From: an uncultured Selenomonas sp.
GTDB taxonomy: Bacteria > Bacillota > Negativicutes > Selenomonadales > Selenomonadaceae
Direction: 5' to 3'
Length of the DNA: 6,376 bases
Assembly: GCA_937981305.1 (NCBI GenBank)
Contig: CALJPB010000191.1
Span: 1-6,376 of the forward strand
Shown: positions 1 through 5,250 of the stretch, piece by piece
How positions within the stretch are numbered: position 1 is the stretch's first letter
Layout of the letters: the number at the start of each line of letters is the position of its first letter
Notes under the pieces: generated by a model
What the model was told of the DNA's origin: nothing
The model's input: the letters and a program-made list of their open reading frames with translations, nothing else
Database searches by the model: none
Program-made: the position numbers and the translations under genes

Positions 1-127
1 GCACGGCAAAGGCAAGCGCGTCCGCTCCCGCCTCATCCAGTGCGGCAAGTCTCCGAATCACATACGTTCCGTCGCCGCTGACTGTGCCGCCGACGAGGAC
101 TGCGATCTCATTGACTGTCTTTTCCAT
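1..127 (-). CDS. lpxD: LpxD N-terminal fragment: UDP-3-O-acylglucosamine N-acyltransferase (cut by window edge)
   Basis: Only the first 42 codons are present; the gene runs off the left edge. The translation begins MEKTVNEIAVLVGGTVSGDG and continues to LDEAGADALAFAV. This is the typical opening of LpxD: the N-terminal uridine-binding domain, with the LVGG-x-V-x-GDG pattern followed by the L-x-x-L-x-EAG-x-x-x-L-x-F stretch. LpxD adds the N-linked 3-hydroxyacyl chain to UDP-3-O-acylglucosamine in lipid A synthesis, in the cytoplasm. An ATG at 133 is also in frame, but AGGAGG (142-137) sits only 3 bases from it and 9 bases from the ATG at 127, which also matches the usual family start. The preceding OmpH-like lipoprotein gene ends 13 bases upstream, and its TAG stop overlaps this ribosome binding site, so the two genes are co-transcribed. 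The skp-lpxD neighbourhood supports the call. The catalytic left-handed helix lies outside the window. Confidence 0.88.
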   Translation of the reverse strand, partial: MEKTVNEIAVLVGGTVSGDGTYVIRRLAALDEAGADALAFAV

Positions 128-136
128 GCGCATACG

Positions 137-142
137 CCTCCT
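137..142 (-). promoter_or_regulatory. Ribosome binding site of lpxD
   Basis: A perfect AGGAGG on the minus strand overlaps the TAG stop of the upstream gene. Its distance (9 bases to the ATG at 127, 3 bases to the ATG at 133) favours the inner start. The overlap with the stop codon suggests that ribosomes ending the lipoprotein gene help initiate lpxD. Confidence 0.7.
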
Positions 143-575
143 ATTGGAGTTTGCCGATCACTTCGTCCGTGATATCCACACCGCCCGCAAACACGGTCGG
201 TGTTTTCTCAGAGCCGGCATCCAGCACGATGTCCAGCTTCTTCGCCTTGACAATGTCCTGTACGGCGACGTTCAGTTTCTGCTCATACTGGATCATATAC
301 ATCTGATTCAGTCCCGCCATCTTGCGCTGCGTCTCCATCTGGAGCTGCTGTGCCTCCTCGGTGGTCATATTCGGACTCGCCTCAAACTTCGCCTGTGCTT
401 CCTTCTGCGCCTCCATGAGCTTTTCATTTGCCTCGGTGACCACCGCCTTGATCTGAGGGGCTTCCTGCTGCACACGCTCACGATCCATCGTACCAATATG
501 TACCTGACCGCAGCCGGCAGCACACGTGCTCACGATAAGAAGGCAGGCCGCAGCCGCCTTGCTGAAAACATTCAT
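141..575 (-). CDS. ompH: OmpH/Skp-family periplasmic chaperone, predicted lipoprotein (third of three)
   Basis: This is a 144-residue OmpH/Skp-like protein. Residues 1-22 form a lipoprotein signal with a hydrophobic core (AAAACLLIV) and a lipobox-like A-A-G-C ending at Cys22. Ala rather than Leu at -3 makes lipidation likely but not certain. The mature part opens with VHIGTMD (25-31), matching the first strand of OmpH proteins. A charged Ala/Glu/Gln/Lys-rich helical hairpin follows (about 32-110), then the closing beta segment LDIVLDAG...GGVDITDEVIGKL (114-143), whose VDIT motif is characteristic. Skp trimers hold unfolded outer-membrane proteins in the periplasm; a lipid anchor would tether this one to a membrane. 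The start at 575 is chosen over an in-frame ATG at 620 because it directly precedes the signal sequence, has AAAGGA (591-586) 10 bases upstream, and overlaps the stop of the previous gene as ATGA (translational coupling). lpxD follows after 13 bases. Confidence 0.85.
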   Translation of the reverse strand: MNVFSKAAAACLLIVSTCAAGCGQVHIGTMDRERVQQEAPQIKAVVTEANEKLMEAQKEAQAKFEASPNMTTEEAQQLQMETQRKMAGLNQMYMIQYEQKLNVAVQDIVKAKKLDIVLDAGSEKTPTVFAGGVDITDEVIGKLQ

Positions 576-1675
576 CTGTATAAAGTCCTTTCCATTCGTT
601 CCAATCCGGGAATATGCCATTGATGTGCGGCAGGTACGATCTGCTGCATCTCGCGCACCATCTGTTCCGTCACATCGCGTACGTGATCGCCGAGAATCGG
701 CACATATCGGGACGTAACAAAGAGTTCGGTGCGCGGCAGGAGACGGCTCCCCTCCGCCTCGGGAGAGGCGAGTACAAGGGAGAGATGATACTGAATCGCC
801 AGTTTTGCCGCACGGCTGCGTACATCACGCATGATCTCATCGGCAAGGGCATCCGCCTCCGCACGCACGGAGGCGAGACGTACCGCCCGCTGGATTTGAA
901 GCGCCCTGCCGTCCTGCGCCGCCAGAGCACGTTCCGTCTCTTTGATGCTGCGCTCCTCGACCTCCTGCTGCATACGCTGTGCCTCGCCCTTCTGTGCTTC
1001 CAGCGTCTCCTGCATCTGCCGCGTCCACTCCGCCTCGCGCGGGTTGATCTGTGCGGCGACGCGTGCCCGAATCTCCTCCTGCCACTGGCGGTAGAGCTCC
1101 ATCTGACGCGCAGCACGCTCGTGCTTGAGCATATCGCGCTCGGCTTCCCAGTTCGCACGCTCACGCGCCAGCTCTTCCTCACTGACCTTCGGACCGTGCA
1201 TGGCACGCTGATTGTCAATCTTGAGGTTGATGTTCAAAATGGCGTTCAGATAGTCGTCATCAATCGCCTTTCTGCGTGCCTCGTAGTCTGCCTCCGTCGC
1301 CGCGCGAACTGACTCCGTCAGGGTCTTCTGCGCACGCTCGAGTTCCACGCGCGCCGAGAGTACCGTCTGTGCGTTCTTCTGCCAGACAGAATCCTCGAAC
1401 GGCTGCGGATCCGTCGCGGGCGGCGTGATCTCCGGCAGGGGTGGCAGATCGCGCAGGAGCAGTGTGAGTGTGCGCTCCTCAGCACGCAGTGCCGTAAGGC
1501 GTGCATAGGAGGGATGTGCCGCCAACACCTCCGCCATCCGCAGTGTACCGATATCGGGTTCCGGCATCGGTGTCCTGCGTTCCGGCGCAGCATAAAACAA
1601 GGCGAGAAGGAGCAGCAGAAGGATCGCCCCGCCCGCAAGGACTTCCCTGCGTTTTGTCCGCCATAGCGCCCCCAC
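572..1675 (-). CDS. Membrane-anchored long coiled-coil OmpH/Skp-like protein (second of three)
   Basis: This is a 367-residue protein starting at GTG. A short basic N-terminus (WRTKRR, 5-10) leads into one membrane segment (about 11-30, with a run of six Leu). There is no clear cleavage site and no lipobox, so a periplasmic protein anchored in the inner membrane is expected. After a Pro-rich linker, DIGTLRMAEVLAAHPSY (41-57) resembles the OmpH opening strand and the conserved HP. A Pro-rich stretch near 77-91 interrupts the chain. A Glu/Arg/Gln/Ala-rich helix, probably coiled coil, covers about 100-290. The end (LSLVLAS near 298-304, then HVRDVTEQMV near 331-340) resembles the OmpH closing strands and DIT-like motif. 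It is more than twice the usual Skp length of about 160 residues. The function may be chaperone or envelope scaffold; membership of the OmpH family rests on the ends and the context. Its TGA stop overlaps the next start as ATGA. A strong terminator sits just upstream, so expression likely needs read-through. Confidence 0.75.
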   Translation of the reverse strand: MGALWRTKRREVLAGGAILLLLLLALFYAAPERRTPMPEPDIGTLRMAEVLAAHPSYARLTALRAEERTLTLLLRDLPPLPEITPPATDPQPFEDSVWQKNAQTVLSARVELERAQKTLTESVRAATEADYEARRKAIDDDYLNAILNINLKIDNQRAMHGPKVSEEELARERANWEAERDMLKHERAARQMELYRQWQEEIRARVAAQINPREAEWTRQMQETLEAQKGEAQRMQQEVEERSIKETERALAAQDGRALQIQRAVRLASVRAEADALADEIMRDVRSRAAKLAIQYHLSLVLASPEAEGSRLLPRTELFVTSRYVPILGDHVRDVTEQMVREMQQIVPAAHQWHIPGLERMERTLYR

Positions 1676-1680
1676 GGCAC

Positions 1681-1687
1681 ACCTCCT
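1681..1687 (-). promoter_or_regulatory. Ribosome binding site that fixes a GTG start for the long OmpH-like gene
   Basis: A perfect AGGAGGT lies at 1687-1681, with GTG at 1675 (6 bases after AGGAGG). The alternative in-frame ATG at 1690 lies upstream of this element, directly after the T-run of a terminator, and has no purine-rich site of its own. The GTG start is therefore preferred. The five extra residues of the ATG version (MRRCA) would not change the predicted topology. Confidence 0.7.
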
Positions 1688-1690
1688 CAT

Positions 1691-1727
1691 TATAAAAATG
1701 TACCGAGCAGAGCTCTGCCCGGTACAT
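1691..1727 (-). terminator. Strong intrinsic terminator between first and second OmpH genes
   Basis: On the minus strand a near-perfect inverted repeat (1727-1698) folds into a 13-bp stem with one G-U pair and an AGCT loop. It is followed by a run of five T (1698-1694), then ATA. The plus-strand side has no T-run after the hairpin, so it acts in the minus direction only. It begins 18 bases after the TAA of the first OmpH gene and ends at the putative ATG (1690) of the second. No convincing promoter lies between it and the next gene, so it probably works as a partial terminator that lowers expression of the distal genes. Confidence 0.85.
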
Positions 1728-1745
1728 ATGCACATTCCCTGCGAA

Positions 1746-2210
1746 TTACTTGCCCAGCTGCTTCACAACATCCTGCGTGATGTCCTGACCGCCATAGACG
1801 ACAGACCCCTTTTCAATGACGACGGAGAGTCCCTTTTTCTCAGCGACACTCTTGACTGCATCCTGGATGCTCTTGTCGATCGGCTCCATCAGCTCTTCAT
1901 TCTTCTGCTGAAGGCGCTGCATCGTCTGCTGGTAGTAGTCCGCCTTCTCCTGGTCGTTCATGCTTGCCGACTTCGCTTCGAAGTCCGCCTGTGCCTCCTG
2001 CGAAGCCTTCTGCATCTCCGCATTCGCCGCTGCAAGCTGCGGATGCTGGCTGCCGACCTGACGATAGTCCACAACGCCCACGGAGGACGTTGCTGCCGAG
2101 GCAATGCCCGAGCCGCTCTGCGTGAGTGCGAGCGCAACCACCGAGCCGACAAAGACGACAGCGATGAGAATGCTGATAATCTTAACCTGTTTCTGCTGCA
2201 ATTTGATCAT
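1746..2210 (-). CDS. ompH: OmpH/Skp-family periplasmic chaperone (first of three)
   Basis: This is a 154-residue OmpH (Skp) protein, near the usual family length. Residues 1-8 are basic/polar, and 10-30 form a hydrophobic export or anchor segment (IISILIAVVFVGSVVALAL). A possible signal-peptidase site lies at A-S-A-A (37-40), so it is either released to the periplasm or stays anchored. The mature part shows SVGVVDYRQVGSQHPQL (43-59, opening strand and conserved HP), a long Gln/Glu/Lys/Ala-rich helical pair (about 60-125), and LSVVIEKGSVVYGGQDITQDVVKQL (128-152), the diagnostic closing strand and DIT motif. Skp-type trimers carry unfolded outer-membrane proteins to the Bam machinery. The ATG at 2210 is preceded by AAAAGGAGA. 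A near-consensus promoter lies upstream and a strong terminator directly downstream, so this gene can be made as a short abundant single-gene transcript, with some read-through to the rest of the cluster. Confidence 0.9.
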   Translation of the reverse strand: MIKLQQKQVKIISILIAVVFVGSVVALALTQSGSGIASAATSSVGVVDYRQVGSQHPQLAAANAEMQKASQEAQADFEAKSASMNDQEKADYYQQTMQRLQQKNEELMEPIDKSIQDAVKSVAEKKGLSVVIEKGSVVYGGQDITQDVVKQLGK

Positions 2211-2264
2211 AGATATAATCTCCTTTTCTACCAGACGCGTCGGTACACTGACCGAACGCCATCC

Positions 2265-2293
2265 ATTATAACAAAGAGTACCGCAGAGTTCAA
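2265..2293 (-). promoter_or_regulatory. Sigma70-type promoter of the ompH-lpxD cluster
   Basis: TTGAAC (2293-2288) and a perfect TATAAT (2270-2265) are separated by exactly 17 bases, giving an expected transcript start near 2258 and a leader of about 48 bases. A small 5-bp stem (TCGGT/ACCGA, 2240-2255) would sit almost at the 5' end of the transcript, well before the ribosome site. The promoter is housekeeping-type, which fits abundant constitutive chaperone expression. Confidence 0.85.
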
Positions 2294-2298
2294 GGCAT

Positions 2299-2323
2299 CA
2301 CTGATAAAATGAGACGATCAGTG
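2299..2323. repeat. Short inverted repeat between lipoprotein gene and ompH promoter
   Basis: CACTGAT (2299-2305) and ATCAGTG (2317-2323) form a perfect 7-bp inverted repeat with an 11-base spacer. It lies 8 bases after the stop of the lipoprotein gene and 5 bases upstream of the -35 box of the ompH promoter. No T-run follows on either strand, so it is not a standard terminator. It could be a weak or factor-assisted terminator, an mRNA 3' end stabiliser, or a protein binding site upstream of the promoter. The sequence does not decide between these. Confidence 0.4.
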
Positions 2324-2331
2324 CACCCGTA

Positions 2332-2733
2332 TTATTTTACAACGCGCTGTGCGACGTGCGGCACATCCGCGAACTCCATACCGGTAAGCGTGGGACAGCT
2401 GAGAGGATTGTTCAGCCAATTCTCATGTGCAAAGGTTGCCTCCACAATCTTGGGACCGTCCTGAAAGCGGTAGGTGGAGCTGTAGCCCCCGTCCACAATG
2501 GTTCGTTGAACGAGAATCGCCTTGCCATACATCGCTTCCAGATCGCTGAGACTCAGATTCGCACGAAGCCCATCAAAGTTCTCCTTCGTAATGACATCCT
2601 GCTTGTCATAGCTGCCCTGCAGTGCCCCGGGACCAGGCGCACGATCTGCGGTCTTTGCACCGCAGCCCGCAATAAGCATGGAGGATGCAGCAAATGCCGC
2701 CGCCACAAGACCCAGTTTGCTCACTTTCACCAT
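2332..2733 (-). CDS. Small lipoprotein, DUF3862 / BamE(SmpA/OmlA)-like
   Basis: This is a 133-residue predicted lipoprotein. Residues 1-24 form a clear signal with a basic start (MVKVSK), a hydrophobic core, and the lipobox I-A-G-C with Cys24 as the lipidated residue. Gly at +2 does not signal inner-membrane retention by the E. coli rule. A Gly/Pro/Ala-rich linker (about 25-40) leads to a small alpha/beta domain. Residues ITKENFDGLRANLSLSDLEAMYG (48-70) have the helix-loop pattern of DUF3862 and SmpA/OmlA domains (a short helix, a 'motif then helix ending in G' step). Beta strands follow (about 72-103). Two Cys remain in the precursor (24 and 113). The role is probably in the cell envelope. 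The BamE analogy is a fold-level inference from the pattern, strengthened slightly by the outer-membrane gene context. GAGGGAG (2744-2738) precedes the ATG, and the gene has its own promoter. Confidence 0.75.
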   Translation of the reverse strand: MVKVSKLGLVAAAFAASSMLIAGCGAKTADRAPGPGALQGSYDKQDVITKENFDGLRANLSLSDLEAMYGKAILVQRTIVDGGYSSTYRFQDGPKIVEATFAHENWLNNPLSCPTLTGMEFADVPHVAQRVVK

Positions 2734-2774
2734 AGTGCTCCCTCTTTCCTATAAAACTCTCCAAAACACCATTT

Positions 2775-2803
2775 ATCATACACCATTCCGGACGTTCATT
2801 CAA
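2775..2803 (-). promoter_or_regulatory. Sigma70-type promoter of the small lipoprotein gene
   Basis: TTGAAT (2803-2798) and TATGAT (2780-2775) are separated by 17 bases. The expected transcript start is near 2768, giving a leader of about 35 bases that contains the ribosome site at 2744-2738. It lies in the 87-base gap after the GT39 gene and separates the lipoprotein gene from the upstream operon. Confidence 0.7.
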
Positions 2804-2820
2804 GAAGAAAAACGACTGCC

Positions 2821-4278
2821 TCACGGCTGCGCCGTCCGCCGATAGAGACGCAGCTTTGTCCGCCCCTCGGCGGGCAGTTCGCCCACTTCCTCCCAGCCCT
2901 GCCCTGCGAGATTTTCCTCGAACGCGTCAAACGCATGGCGCTCCAGAACGAGATAGACCGTGCGGTCGGCGGGCAGCTCGTCGATGGGCAGAAACGGCAT
3001 GACATTCTTGCTGTTCCAGCTCATCTCCTTCGGCGCACGCGCGGCGATCTCCTCACTCGATGCGAGTTCATACATTGTATGCCCCGTGTAGTAGGGTACG
3101 GTTGCCGTATAGTCGCCGTAACAGACGAGGAGATCGTCCGCCTGCATGGTTCGGGAGAGAATTTCCGCCGCCCCCTTTCCGCTGAAATGACCATCGCGCC
3201 CCGCGTAGTTCGTCACCACAAAGACCACGGCGAGATAGAGCCCCATCCCAACGATCGCACCCGCCTTGAGCACGCGCGTATTCTGCGCGAGAAGGCGTGC
3301 CGTAAGGATCGCCGTCGGCAGGAATGCAGGAAAGCTGTACGTCGGATACTTCGTCGCCATCATCTGAAAGAATACGGGCACAACAATCGCCCAGACGAGC
3401 AGAAAGAGGGTTCGCGTCTCCACAACGGGACGCACGCGCCATGCGCGCAAGAGCGCAAGCGGCAGGGCAAAACTCCACGGGAACATCCCGAGAACGTAGA
3501 TGCCGAGATAGAAATACCAGACATCCCATTTCGCGTGCTCGGACACTGTCGCACGCAGCACGTTGTGAATCCCGAGAAAGGTATCTACAAAGTCCGCGCC
3601 GTGCGCGAGATACATATAGACGTACCACGGTGCGCAGACCGCCGCAAAGACGAGCAGCCCCGTCGGGAGACAAATGCGTCCGAGCGCGGAAAGGTCACGC
3701 GCTGCGATGAGAAAGACGAGGATGATAAGCCCCGGCAGGAGGAAACCGATCGGTCCCTTCGTGAGTACGGCAAGGCCCGCACAGGCGTAAGCGATATAAA
3801 AAAAGGATCTGCGCCGCTCCCGATAGCCGATATAGAACGCTGCAAGCGTTCCGCCGAAAAAGACAAAAAGACTCAGATCCGTGAGGATGAGCTTTGCGAG
3901 GAAGGAATAGAGGACGCTCGTTCCAAGGATGAGTGCAGACCAGAACGCCGTGCGCTCATCGTAGAGCCGCCGCGCAAAGGCATAGGTCAGACCGAGCCCC
4001 GCCGCCGCAAACAGCGCGGGAAAAAACCGCGCGGCAAAATCGGTTACACCAAATACAGAAAATGCCGCAAGCAGTTCCCAGTAGAAGAAAATCGGCTTGT
4101 CGTACCAATAGTTTCCGTAGATCTGCGGCGAGAGGAAATCCCCCGCCGCAAGCATTTCCTTTGCTGTCTGCGCGTAGTTCACCTCAACGGGCGCGGTCAC
4201 CGGAAGAGCACCGTTGCCCCAGAAGTACAGCGCCACGAGACACAGTAACGCCACCGCGCTTGTGAGCCGCTCGTTCAT
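2821..4278 (-). CDS. ArnT-like polytopic glycosyltransferase (GT39/GT83 superfamily, GT-C fold)
   Basis: This is a 485-residue inner-membrane protein with about 11-12 hydrophobic segments in residues 8-355, followed by a soluble C-terminal part (about 360-485) expected in the periplasm. The first periplasmic loop has the GT-C signature: acidic E32 in PVEVNYAQTAKEML, then GDFLSPQIYG and YDKPIFFYW (59-67). Also visible are LTDLSLF with D134, LTKGPIGFLLPG (172-183), and KYPTYSFPAFLP (310-321), the Lys/Tyr/Pro pattern of ArnT-like enzymes. Such enzymes transfer a sugar from undecaprenyl phosphate to lipid A or another acceptor on the periplasmic face. The sugar and acceptor cannot be read from the sequence, and no aminoarabinose-synthesis genes are in the window. 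An in-frame ATG exists at 4284, but GGAGG (4290-4286) is one base from it and 7 bases from the ATG at 4278. The start overlaps the stop of the GT2 gene as ATGA, so the two partners are translationally coupled. Confidence 0.87.
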   Translation of the reverse strand: MNERLTSAVALLCLVALYFWGNGALPVTAPVEVNYAQTAKEMLAAGDFLSPQIYGNYWYDKPIFFYWELLAAFSVFGVTDFAARFFPALFAAAGLGLTYAFARRLYDERTAFWSALILGTSVLYSFLAKLILTDLSLFVFFGGTLAAFYIGYRERRRSFFYIAYACAGLAVLTKGPIGFLLPGLIILVFLIAARDLSALGRICLPTGLLVFAAVCAPWYVYMYLAHGADFVDTFLGIHNVLRATVSEHAKWDVWYFYLGIYVLGMFPWSFALPLALLRAWRVRPVVETRTLFLLVWAIVVPVFFQMMATKYPTYSFPAFLPTAILTARLLAQNTRVLKAGAIVGMGLYLAVVFVVTNYAGRDGHFSGKGAAEILSRTMQADDLLVCYGDYTATVPYYTGHTMYELASSEEIAARAPKEMSWNSKNVMPFLPIDELPADRTVYLVLERHAFDAFEENLAGQGWEEVGELPAEGRTKLRLYRRTAQP

Positions 4279-5228
4279 ACGCATTCCTCCCCCTGTTGCC
4301 CGCCCCGATGTCGGTTGTCGCTCGCGACCAGATAGAGCGGACGATTCTTTACCTCCTGTAGGATACGTGCGATGTACTCGCCGCAGATCCCGAGCATCAT
4401 CATCTGCATTCCCCCGAAGAACAGGCTGCAGACGACAATCGTCGACCACCCCGCCACCGTCTCCCCGCGCAGTGTTTCAAAAAGAACGTGGAGAAAGAGC
4501 ACCACTGCCAGCAGTGCTGAAAATATCCCTACATAGAATGCCACACGCAGGGGCTGCACCGAGTACGCGAGAATACCGTCAAGCGCGAACGCAATCATCT
4601 TGTGCAGGGAAAACTTCGACTGCCCCGCAAACCGCTCGGGTGCAACGAACTCCACCGTCGTCTTGCGAAAGCCCATCGATCCGACAATTCCGCGGATGAA
4701 GCGTGCGTGTTCATGATAGCGGCGGAGCGCAAGCACCGCGCGGCGATCCATCAGGCGAAAATCCGACCCGCCCTCCTGGATATGCACATCCGTTACCGCA
4801 TTGAGGAGACAGTAGTAGTACTTCGAAGTCAGCCGCTTAAATATCGAGACTCCCTCCGTCGTGACACGCACCGTCTGGACAATCTCGCAGCCCTCCTCCC
4901 ATTTTTTGAGCAGGACGGGCAGCAGTTCCGGCGGATGCTGCATATCGCCGTCCATCGTGACGACCGCATCCCCCTCCGCATGATCTGTGCCGCAGGTCAG
5001 CGCAATCTGATGTCCGGAGTTCCGTGCGAGAAAGATCGACTGCACATGTGGGTCACGTGCACCAAGTTCCAGCAGGATCGCGCGGCTGCGGTCGCACGAT
5101 CCGTCGTCGATAAAGAGAATCTCATACGCGTAGGGCAGCGCATCCATAACCCGCTCCACACACTCCGTGAAATGGGCGATATTGTCCTCCTCGTTGTAGA
5201 CCGGAACCACAATCGAAATCCGTTTCAC
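4275..5228 (-). CDS. Polyprenyl-phosphate glycosyltransferase (GT2, DPM1/ArnC/GtrB-like)
   Basis: The protein is 317 residues from GTG. The cytoplasmic GT-A domain shows PVYNEE (9-14, nucleotide-sugar site), the DDG motif (41-43), MDGDMQHPPE (92-101, the DxD-type metal site), GGSDFRLMDRRAV (153-165), RFIRGIVGSMGF and ERFAGQSKFSLHKM (198-211). Together these mark the DPM1/GtrB/ArnC group. Two membrane segments follow (about 227-250 and 261-286) and then GEYIARILQEVKNRPLY, a typical family tail. It should transfer a sugar from a nucleotide sugar to undecaprenyl phosphate on the inner face of the inner membrane. Length and architecture are normal. A TTG at 5234 is also in frame, but AGGAGG (5242-5237) lies 2 bases from it and 8 bases from the GTG at 5228. 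The gene starts 22 bases after the barrel-protein stop and its TGA overlaps the next start, so it is operonic. The sugar specificity is undetermined. Confidence 0.93.
   Translation of the reverse strand: MKRISIVVPVYNEEDNIAHFTECVERVMDALPYAYEILFIDDGSCDRSRAILLELGARDPHVQSIFLARNSGHQIALTCGTDHAEGDAVVTMDGDMQHPPELLPVLLKKWEEGCEIVQTVRVTTEGVSIFKRLTSKYYYCLLNAVTDVHIQEGGSDFRLMDRRAVLALRRYHEHARFIRGIVGSMGFRKTTVEFVAPERFAGQSKFSLHKMIAFALDGILAYSVQPLRVAFYVGIFSALLAVVLFLHVLFETLRGETVAGWSTIVVCSLFFGGMQMMMLGICGEYIARILQEVKNRPLYLVASDNRHRGGQQGEECV
4285..4290 (-). promoter_or_regulatory. Ribosome binding site of the ArnT-like gene
   Basis: The minus strand carries GGAGGA inside a run of G, within the last codons of the GT2 gene. 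It is 7 bases (from GGAGG) before the ATG at 4278 but only one base from the ATG at 4284, which decides the start in favour of 4278. Confidence 0.65.
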
Positions 5229-5236
5229 CGCCAATC

Positions 5237-5242
5237 CCTCCT
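5237..5242 (-). promoter_or_regulatory. Ribosome binding site fixing a GTG start for the GT2 gene
   Basis: A perfect AGGAGG lies in the short gap after the barrel-protein stop. Spacing is 8 bases to GTG (5228) and 2 bases to the alternative TTG (5234), so GTG is the likely initiator. Confidence 0.65.
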
Positions 5243-5250
5243 CTCATCCG

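Noticed and set aside
614..1312. Open frame of 232 codons on the plus strand opposite the long OmpH-like gene
   Set aside because: Its Leu/Arg/His-rich translation is what results from reading the complement of Glu/Gln/Arg coiled-coil codons. There is no family resemblance and no start signals.
1689..1694. Perfect TATAAT on the minus strand just before the long OmpH-like gene
   Set aside because: It lies in the terminator T-run and has no -35 match at 16-18 bases upstream and no extended -10. A transcript from it would start within the AGGAGGT and lose the ribosome site.
2806..2835. Possible terminator after the ArnT-like gene (stem ACGGC/GCCGT at 2823-2835, T-run at 2812-2808)
   Set aside because: The stem is only 5 bp with a 3-base loop, overlaps the stop codon, and the T-run is 10 bases away, so it does not meet the usual criteria. 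Weak termination remains possible.
2935..4248. Long open frame of 437 codons on the plus strand opposite the ArnT-like gene
   Set aside because: It is the antisense shadow of a clear membrane glycosyltransferase. The translation is very rich in Arg, His and Glu with no recognisable domain, no ribosome site was seen, and every supported gene is on the other strand. GC-rich coding sequence commonly leaves such frames open.
4279..4449. N-terminal extension of the ArnT-like protein to an ATG at 4449
   Set aside because: The extra 57 residues are polar, overlap the conserved 3' end of the GT2 gene, and have no ribosome site. The ATG at 4278 with GGAGG and the ATGA overlap is far better.
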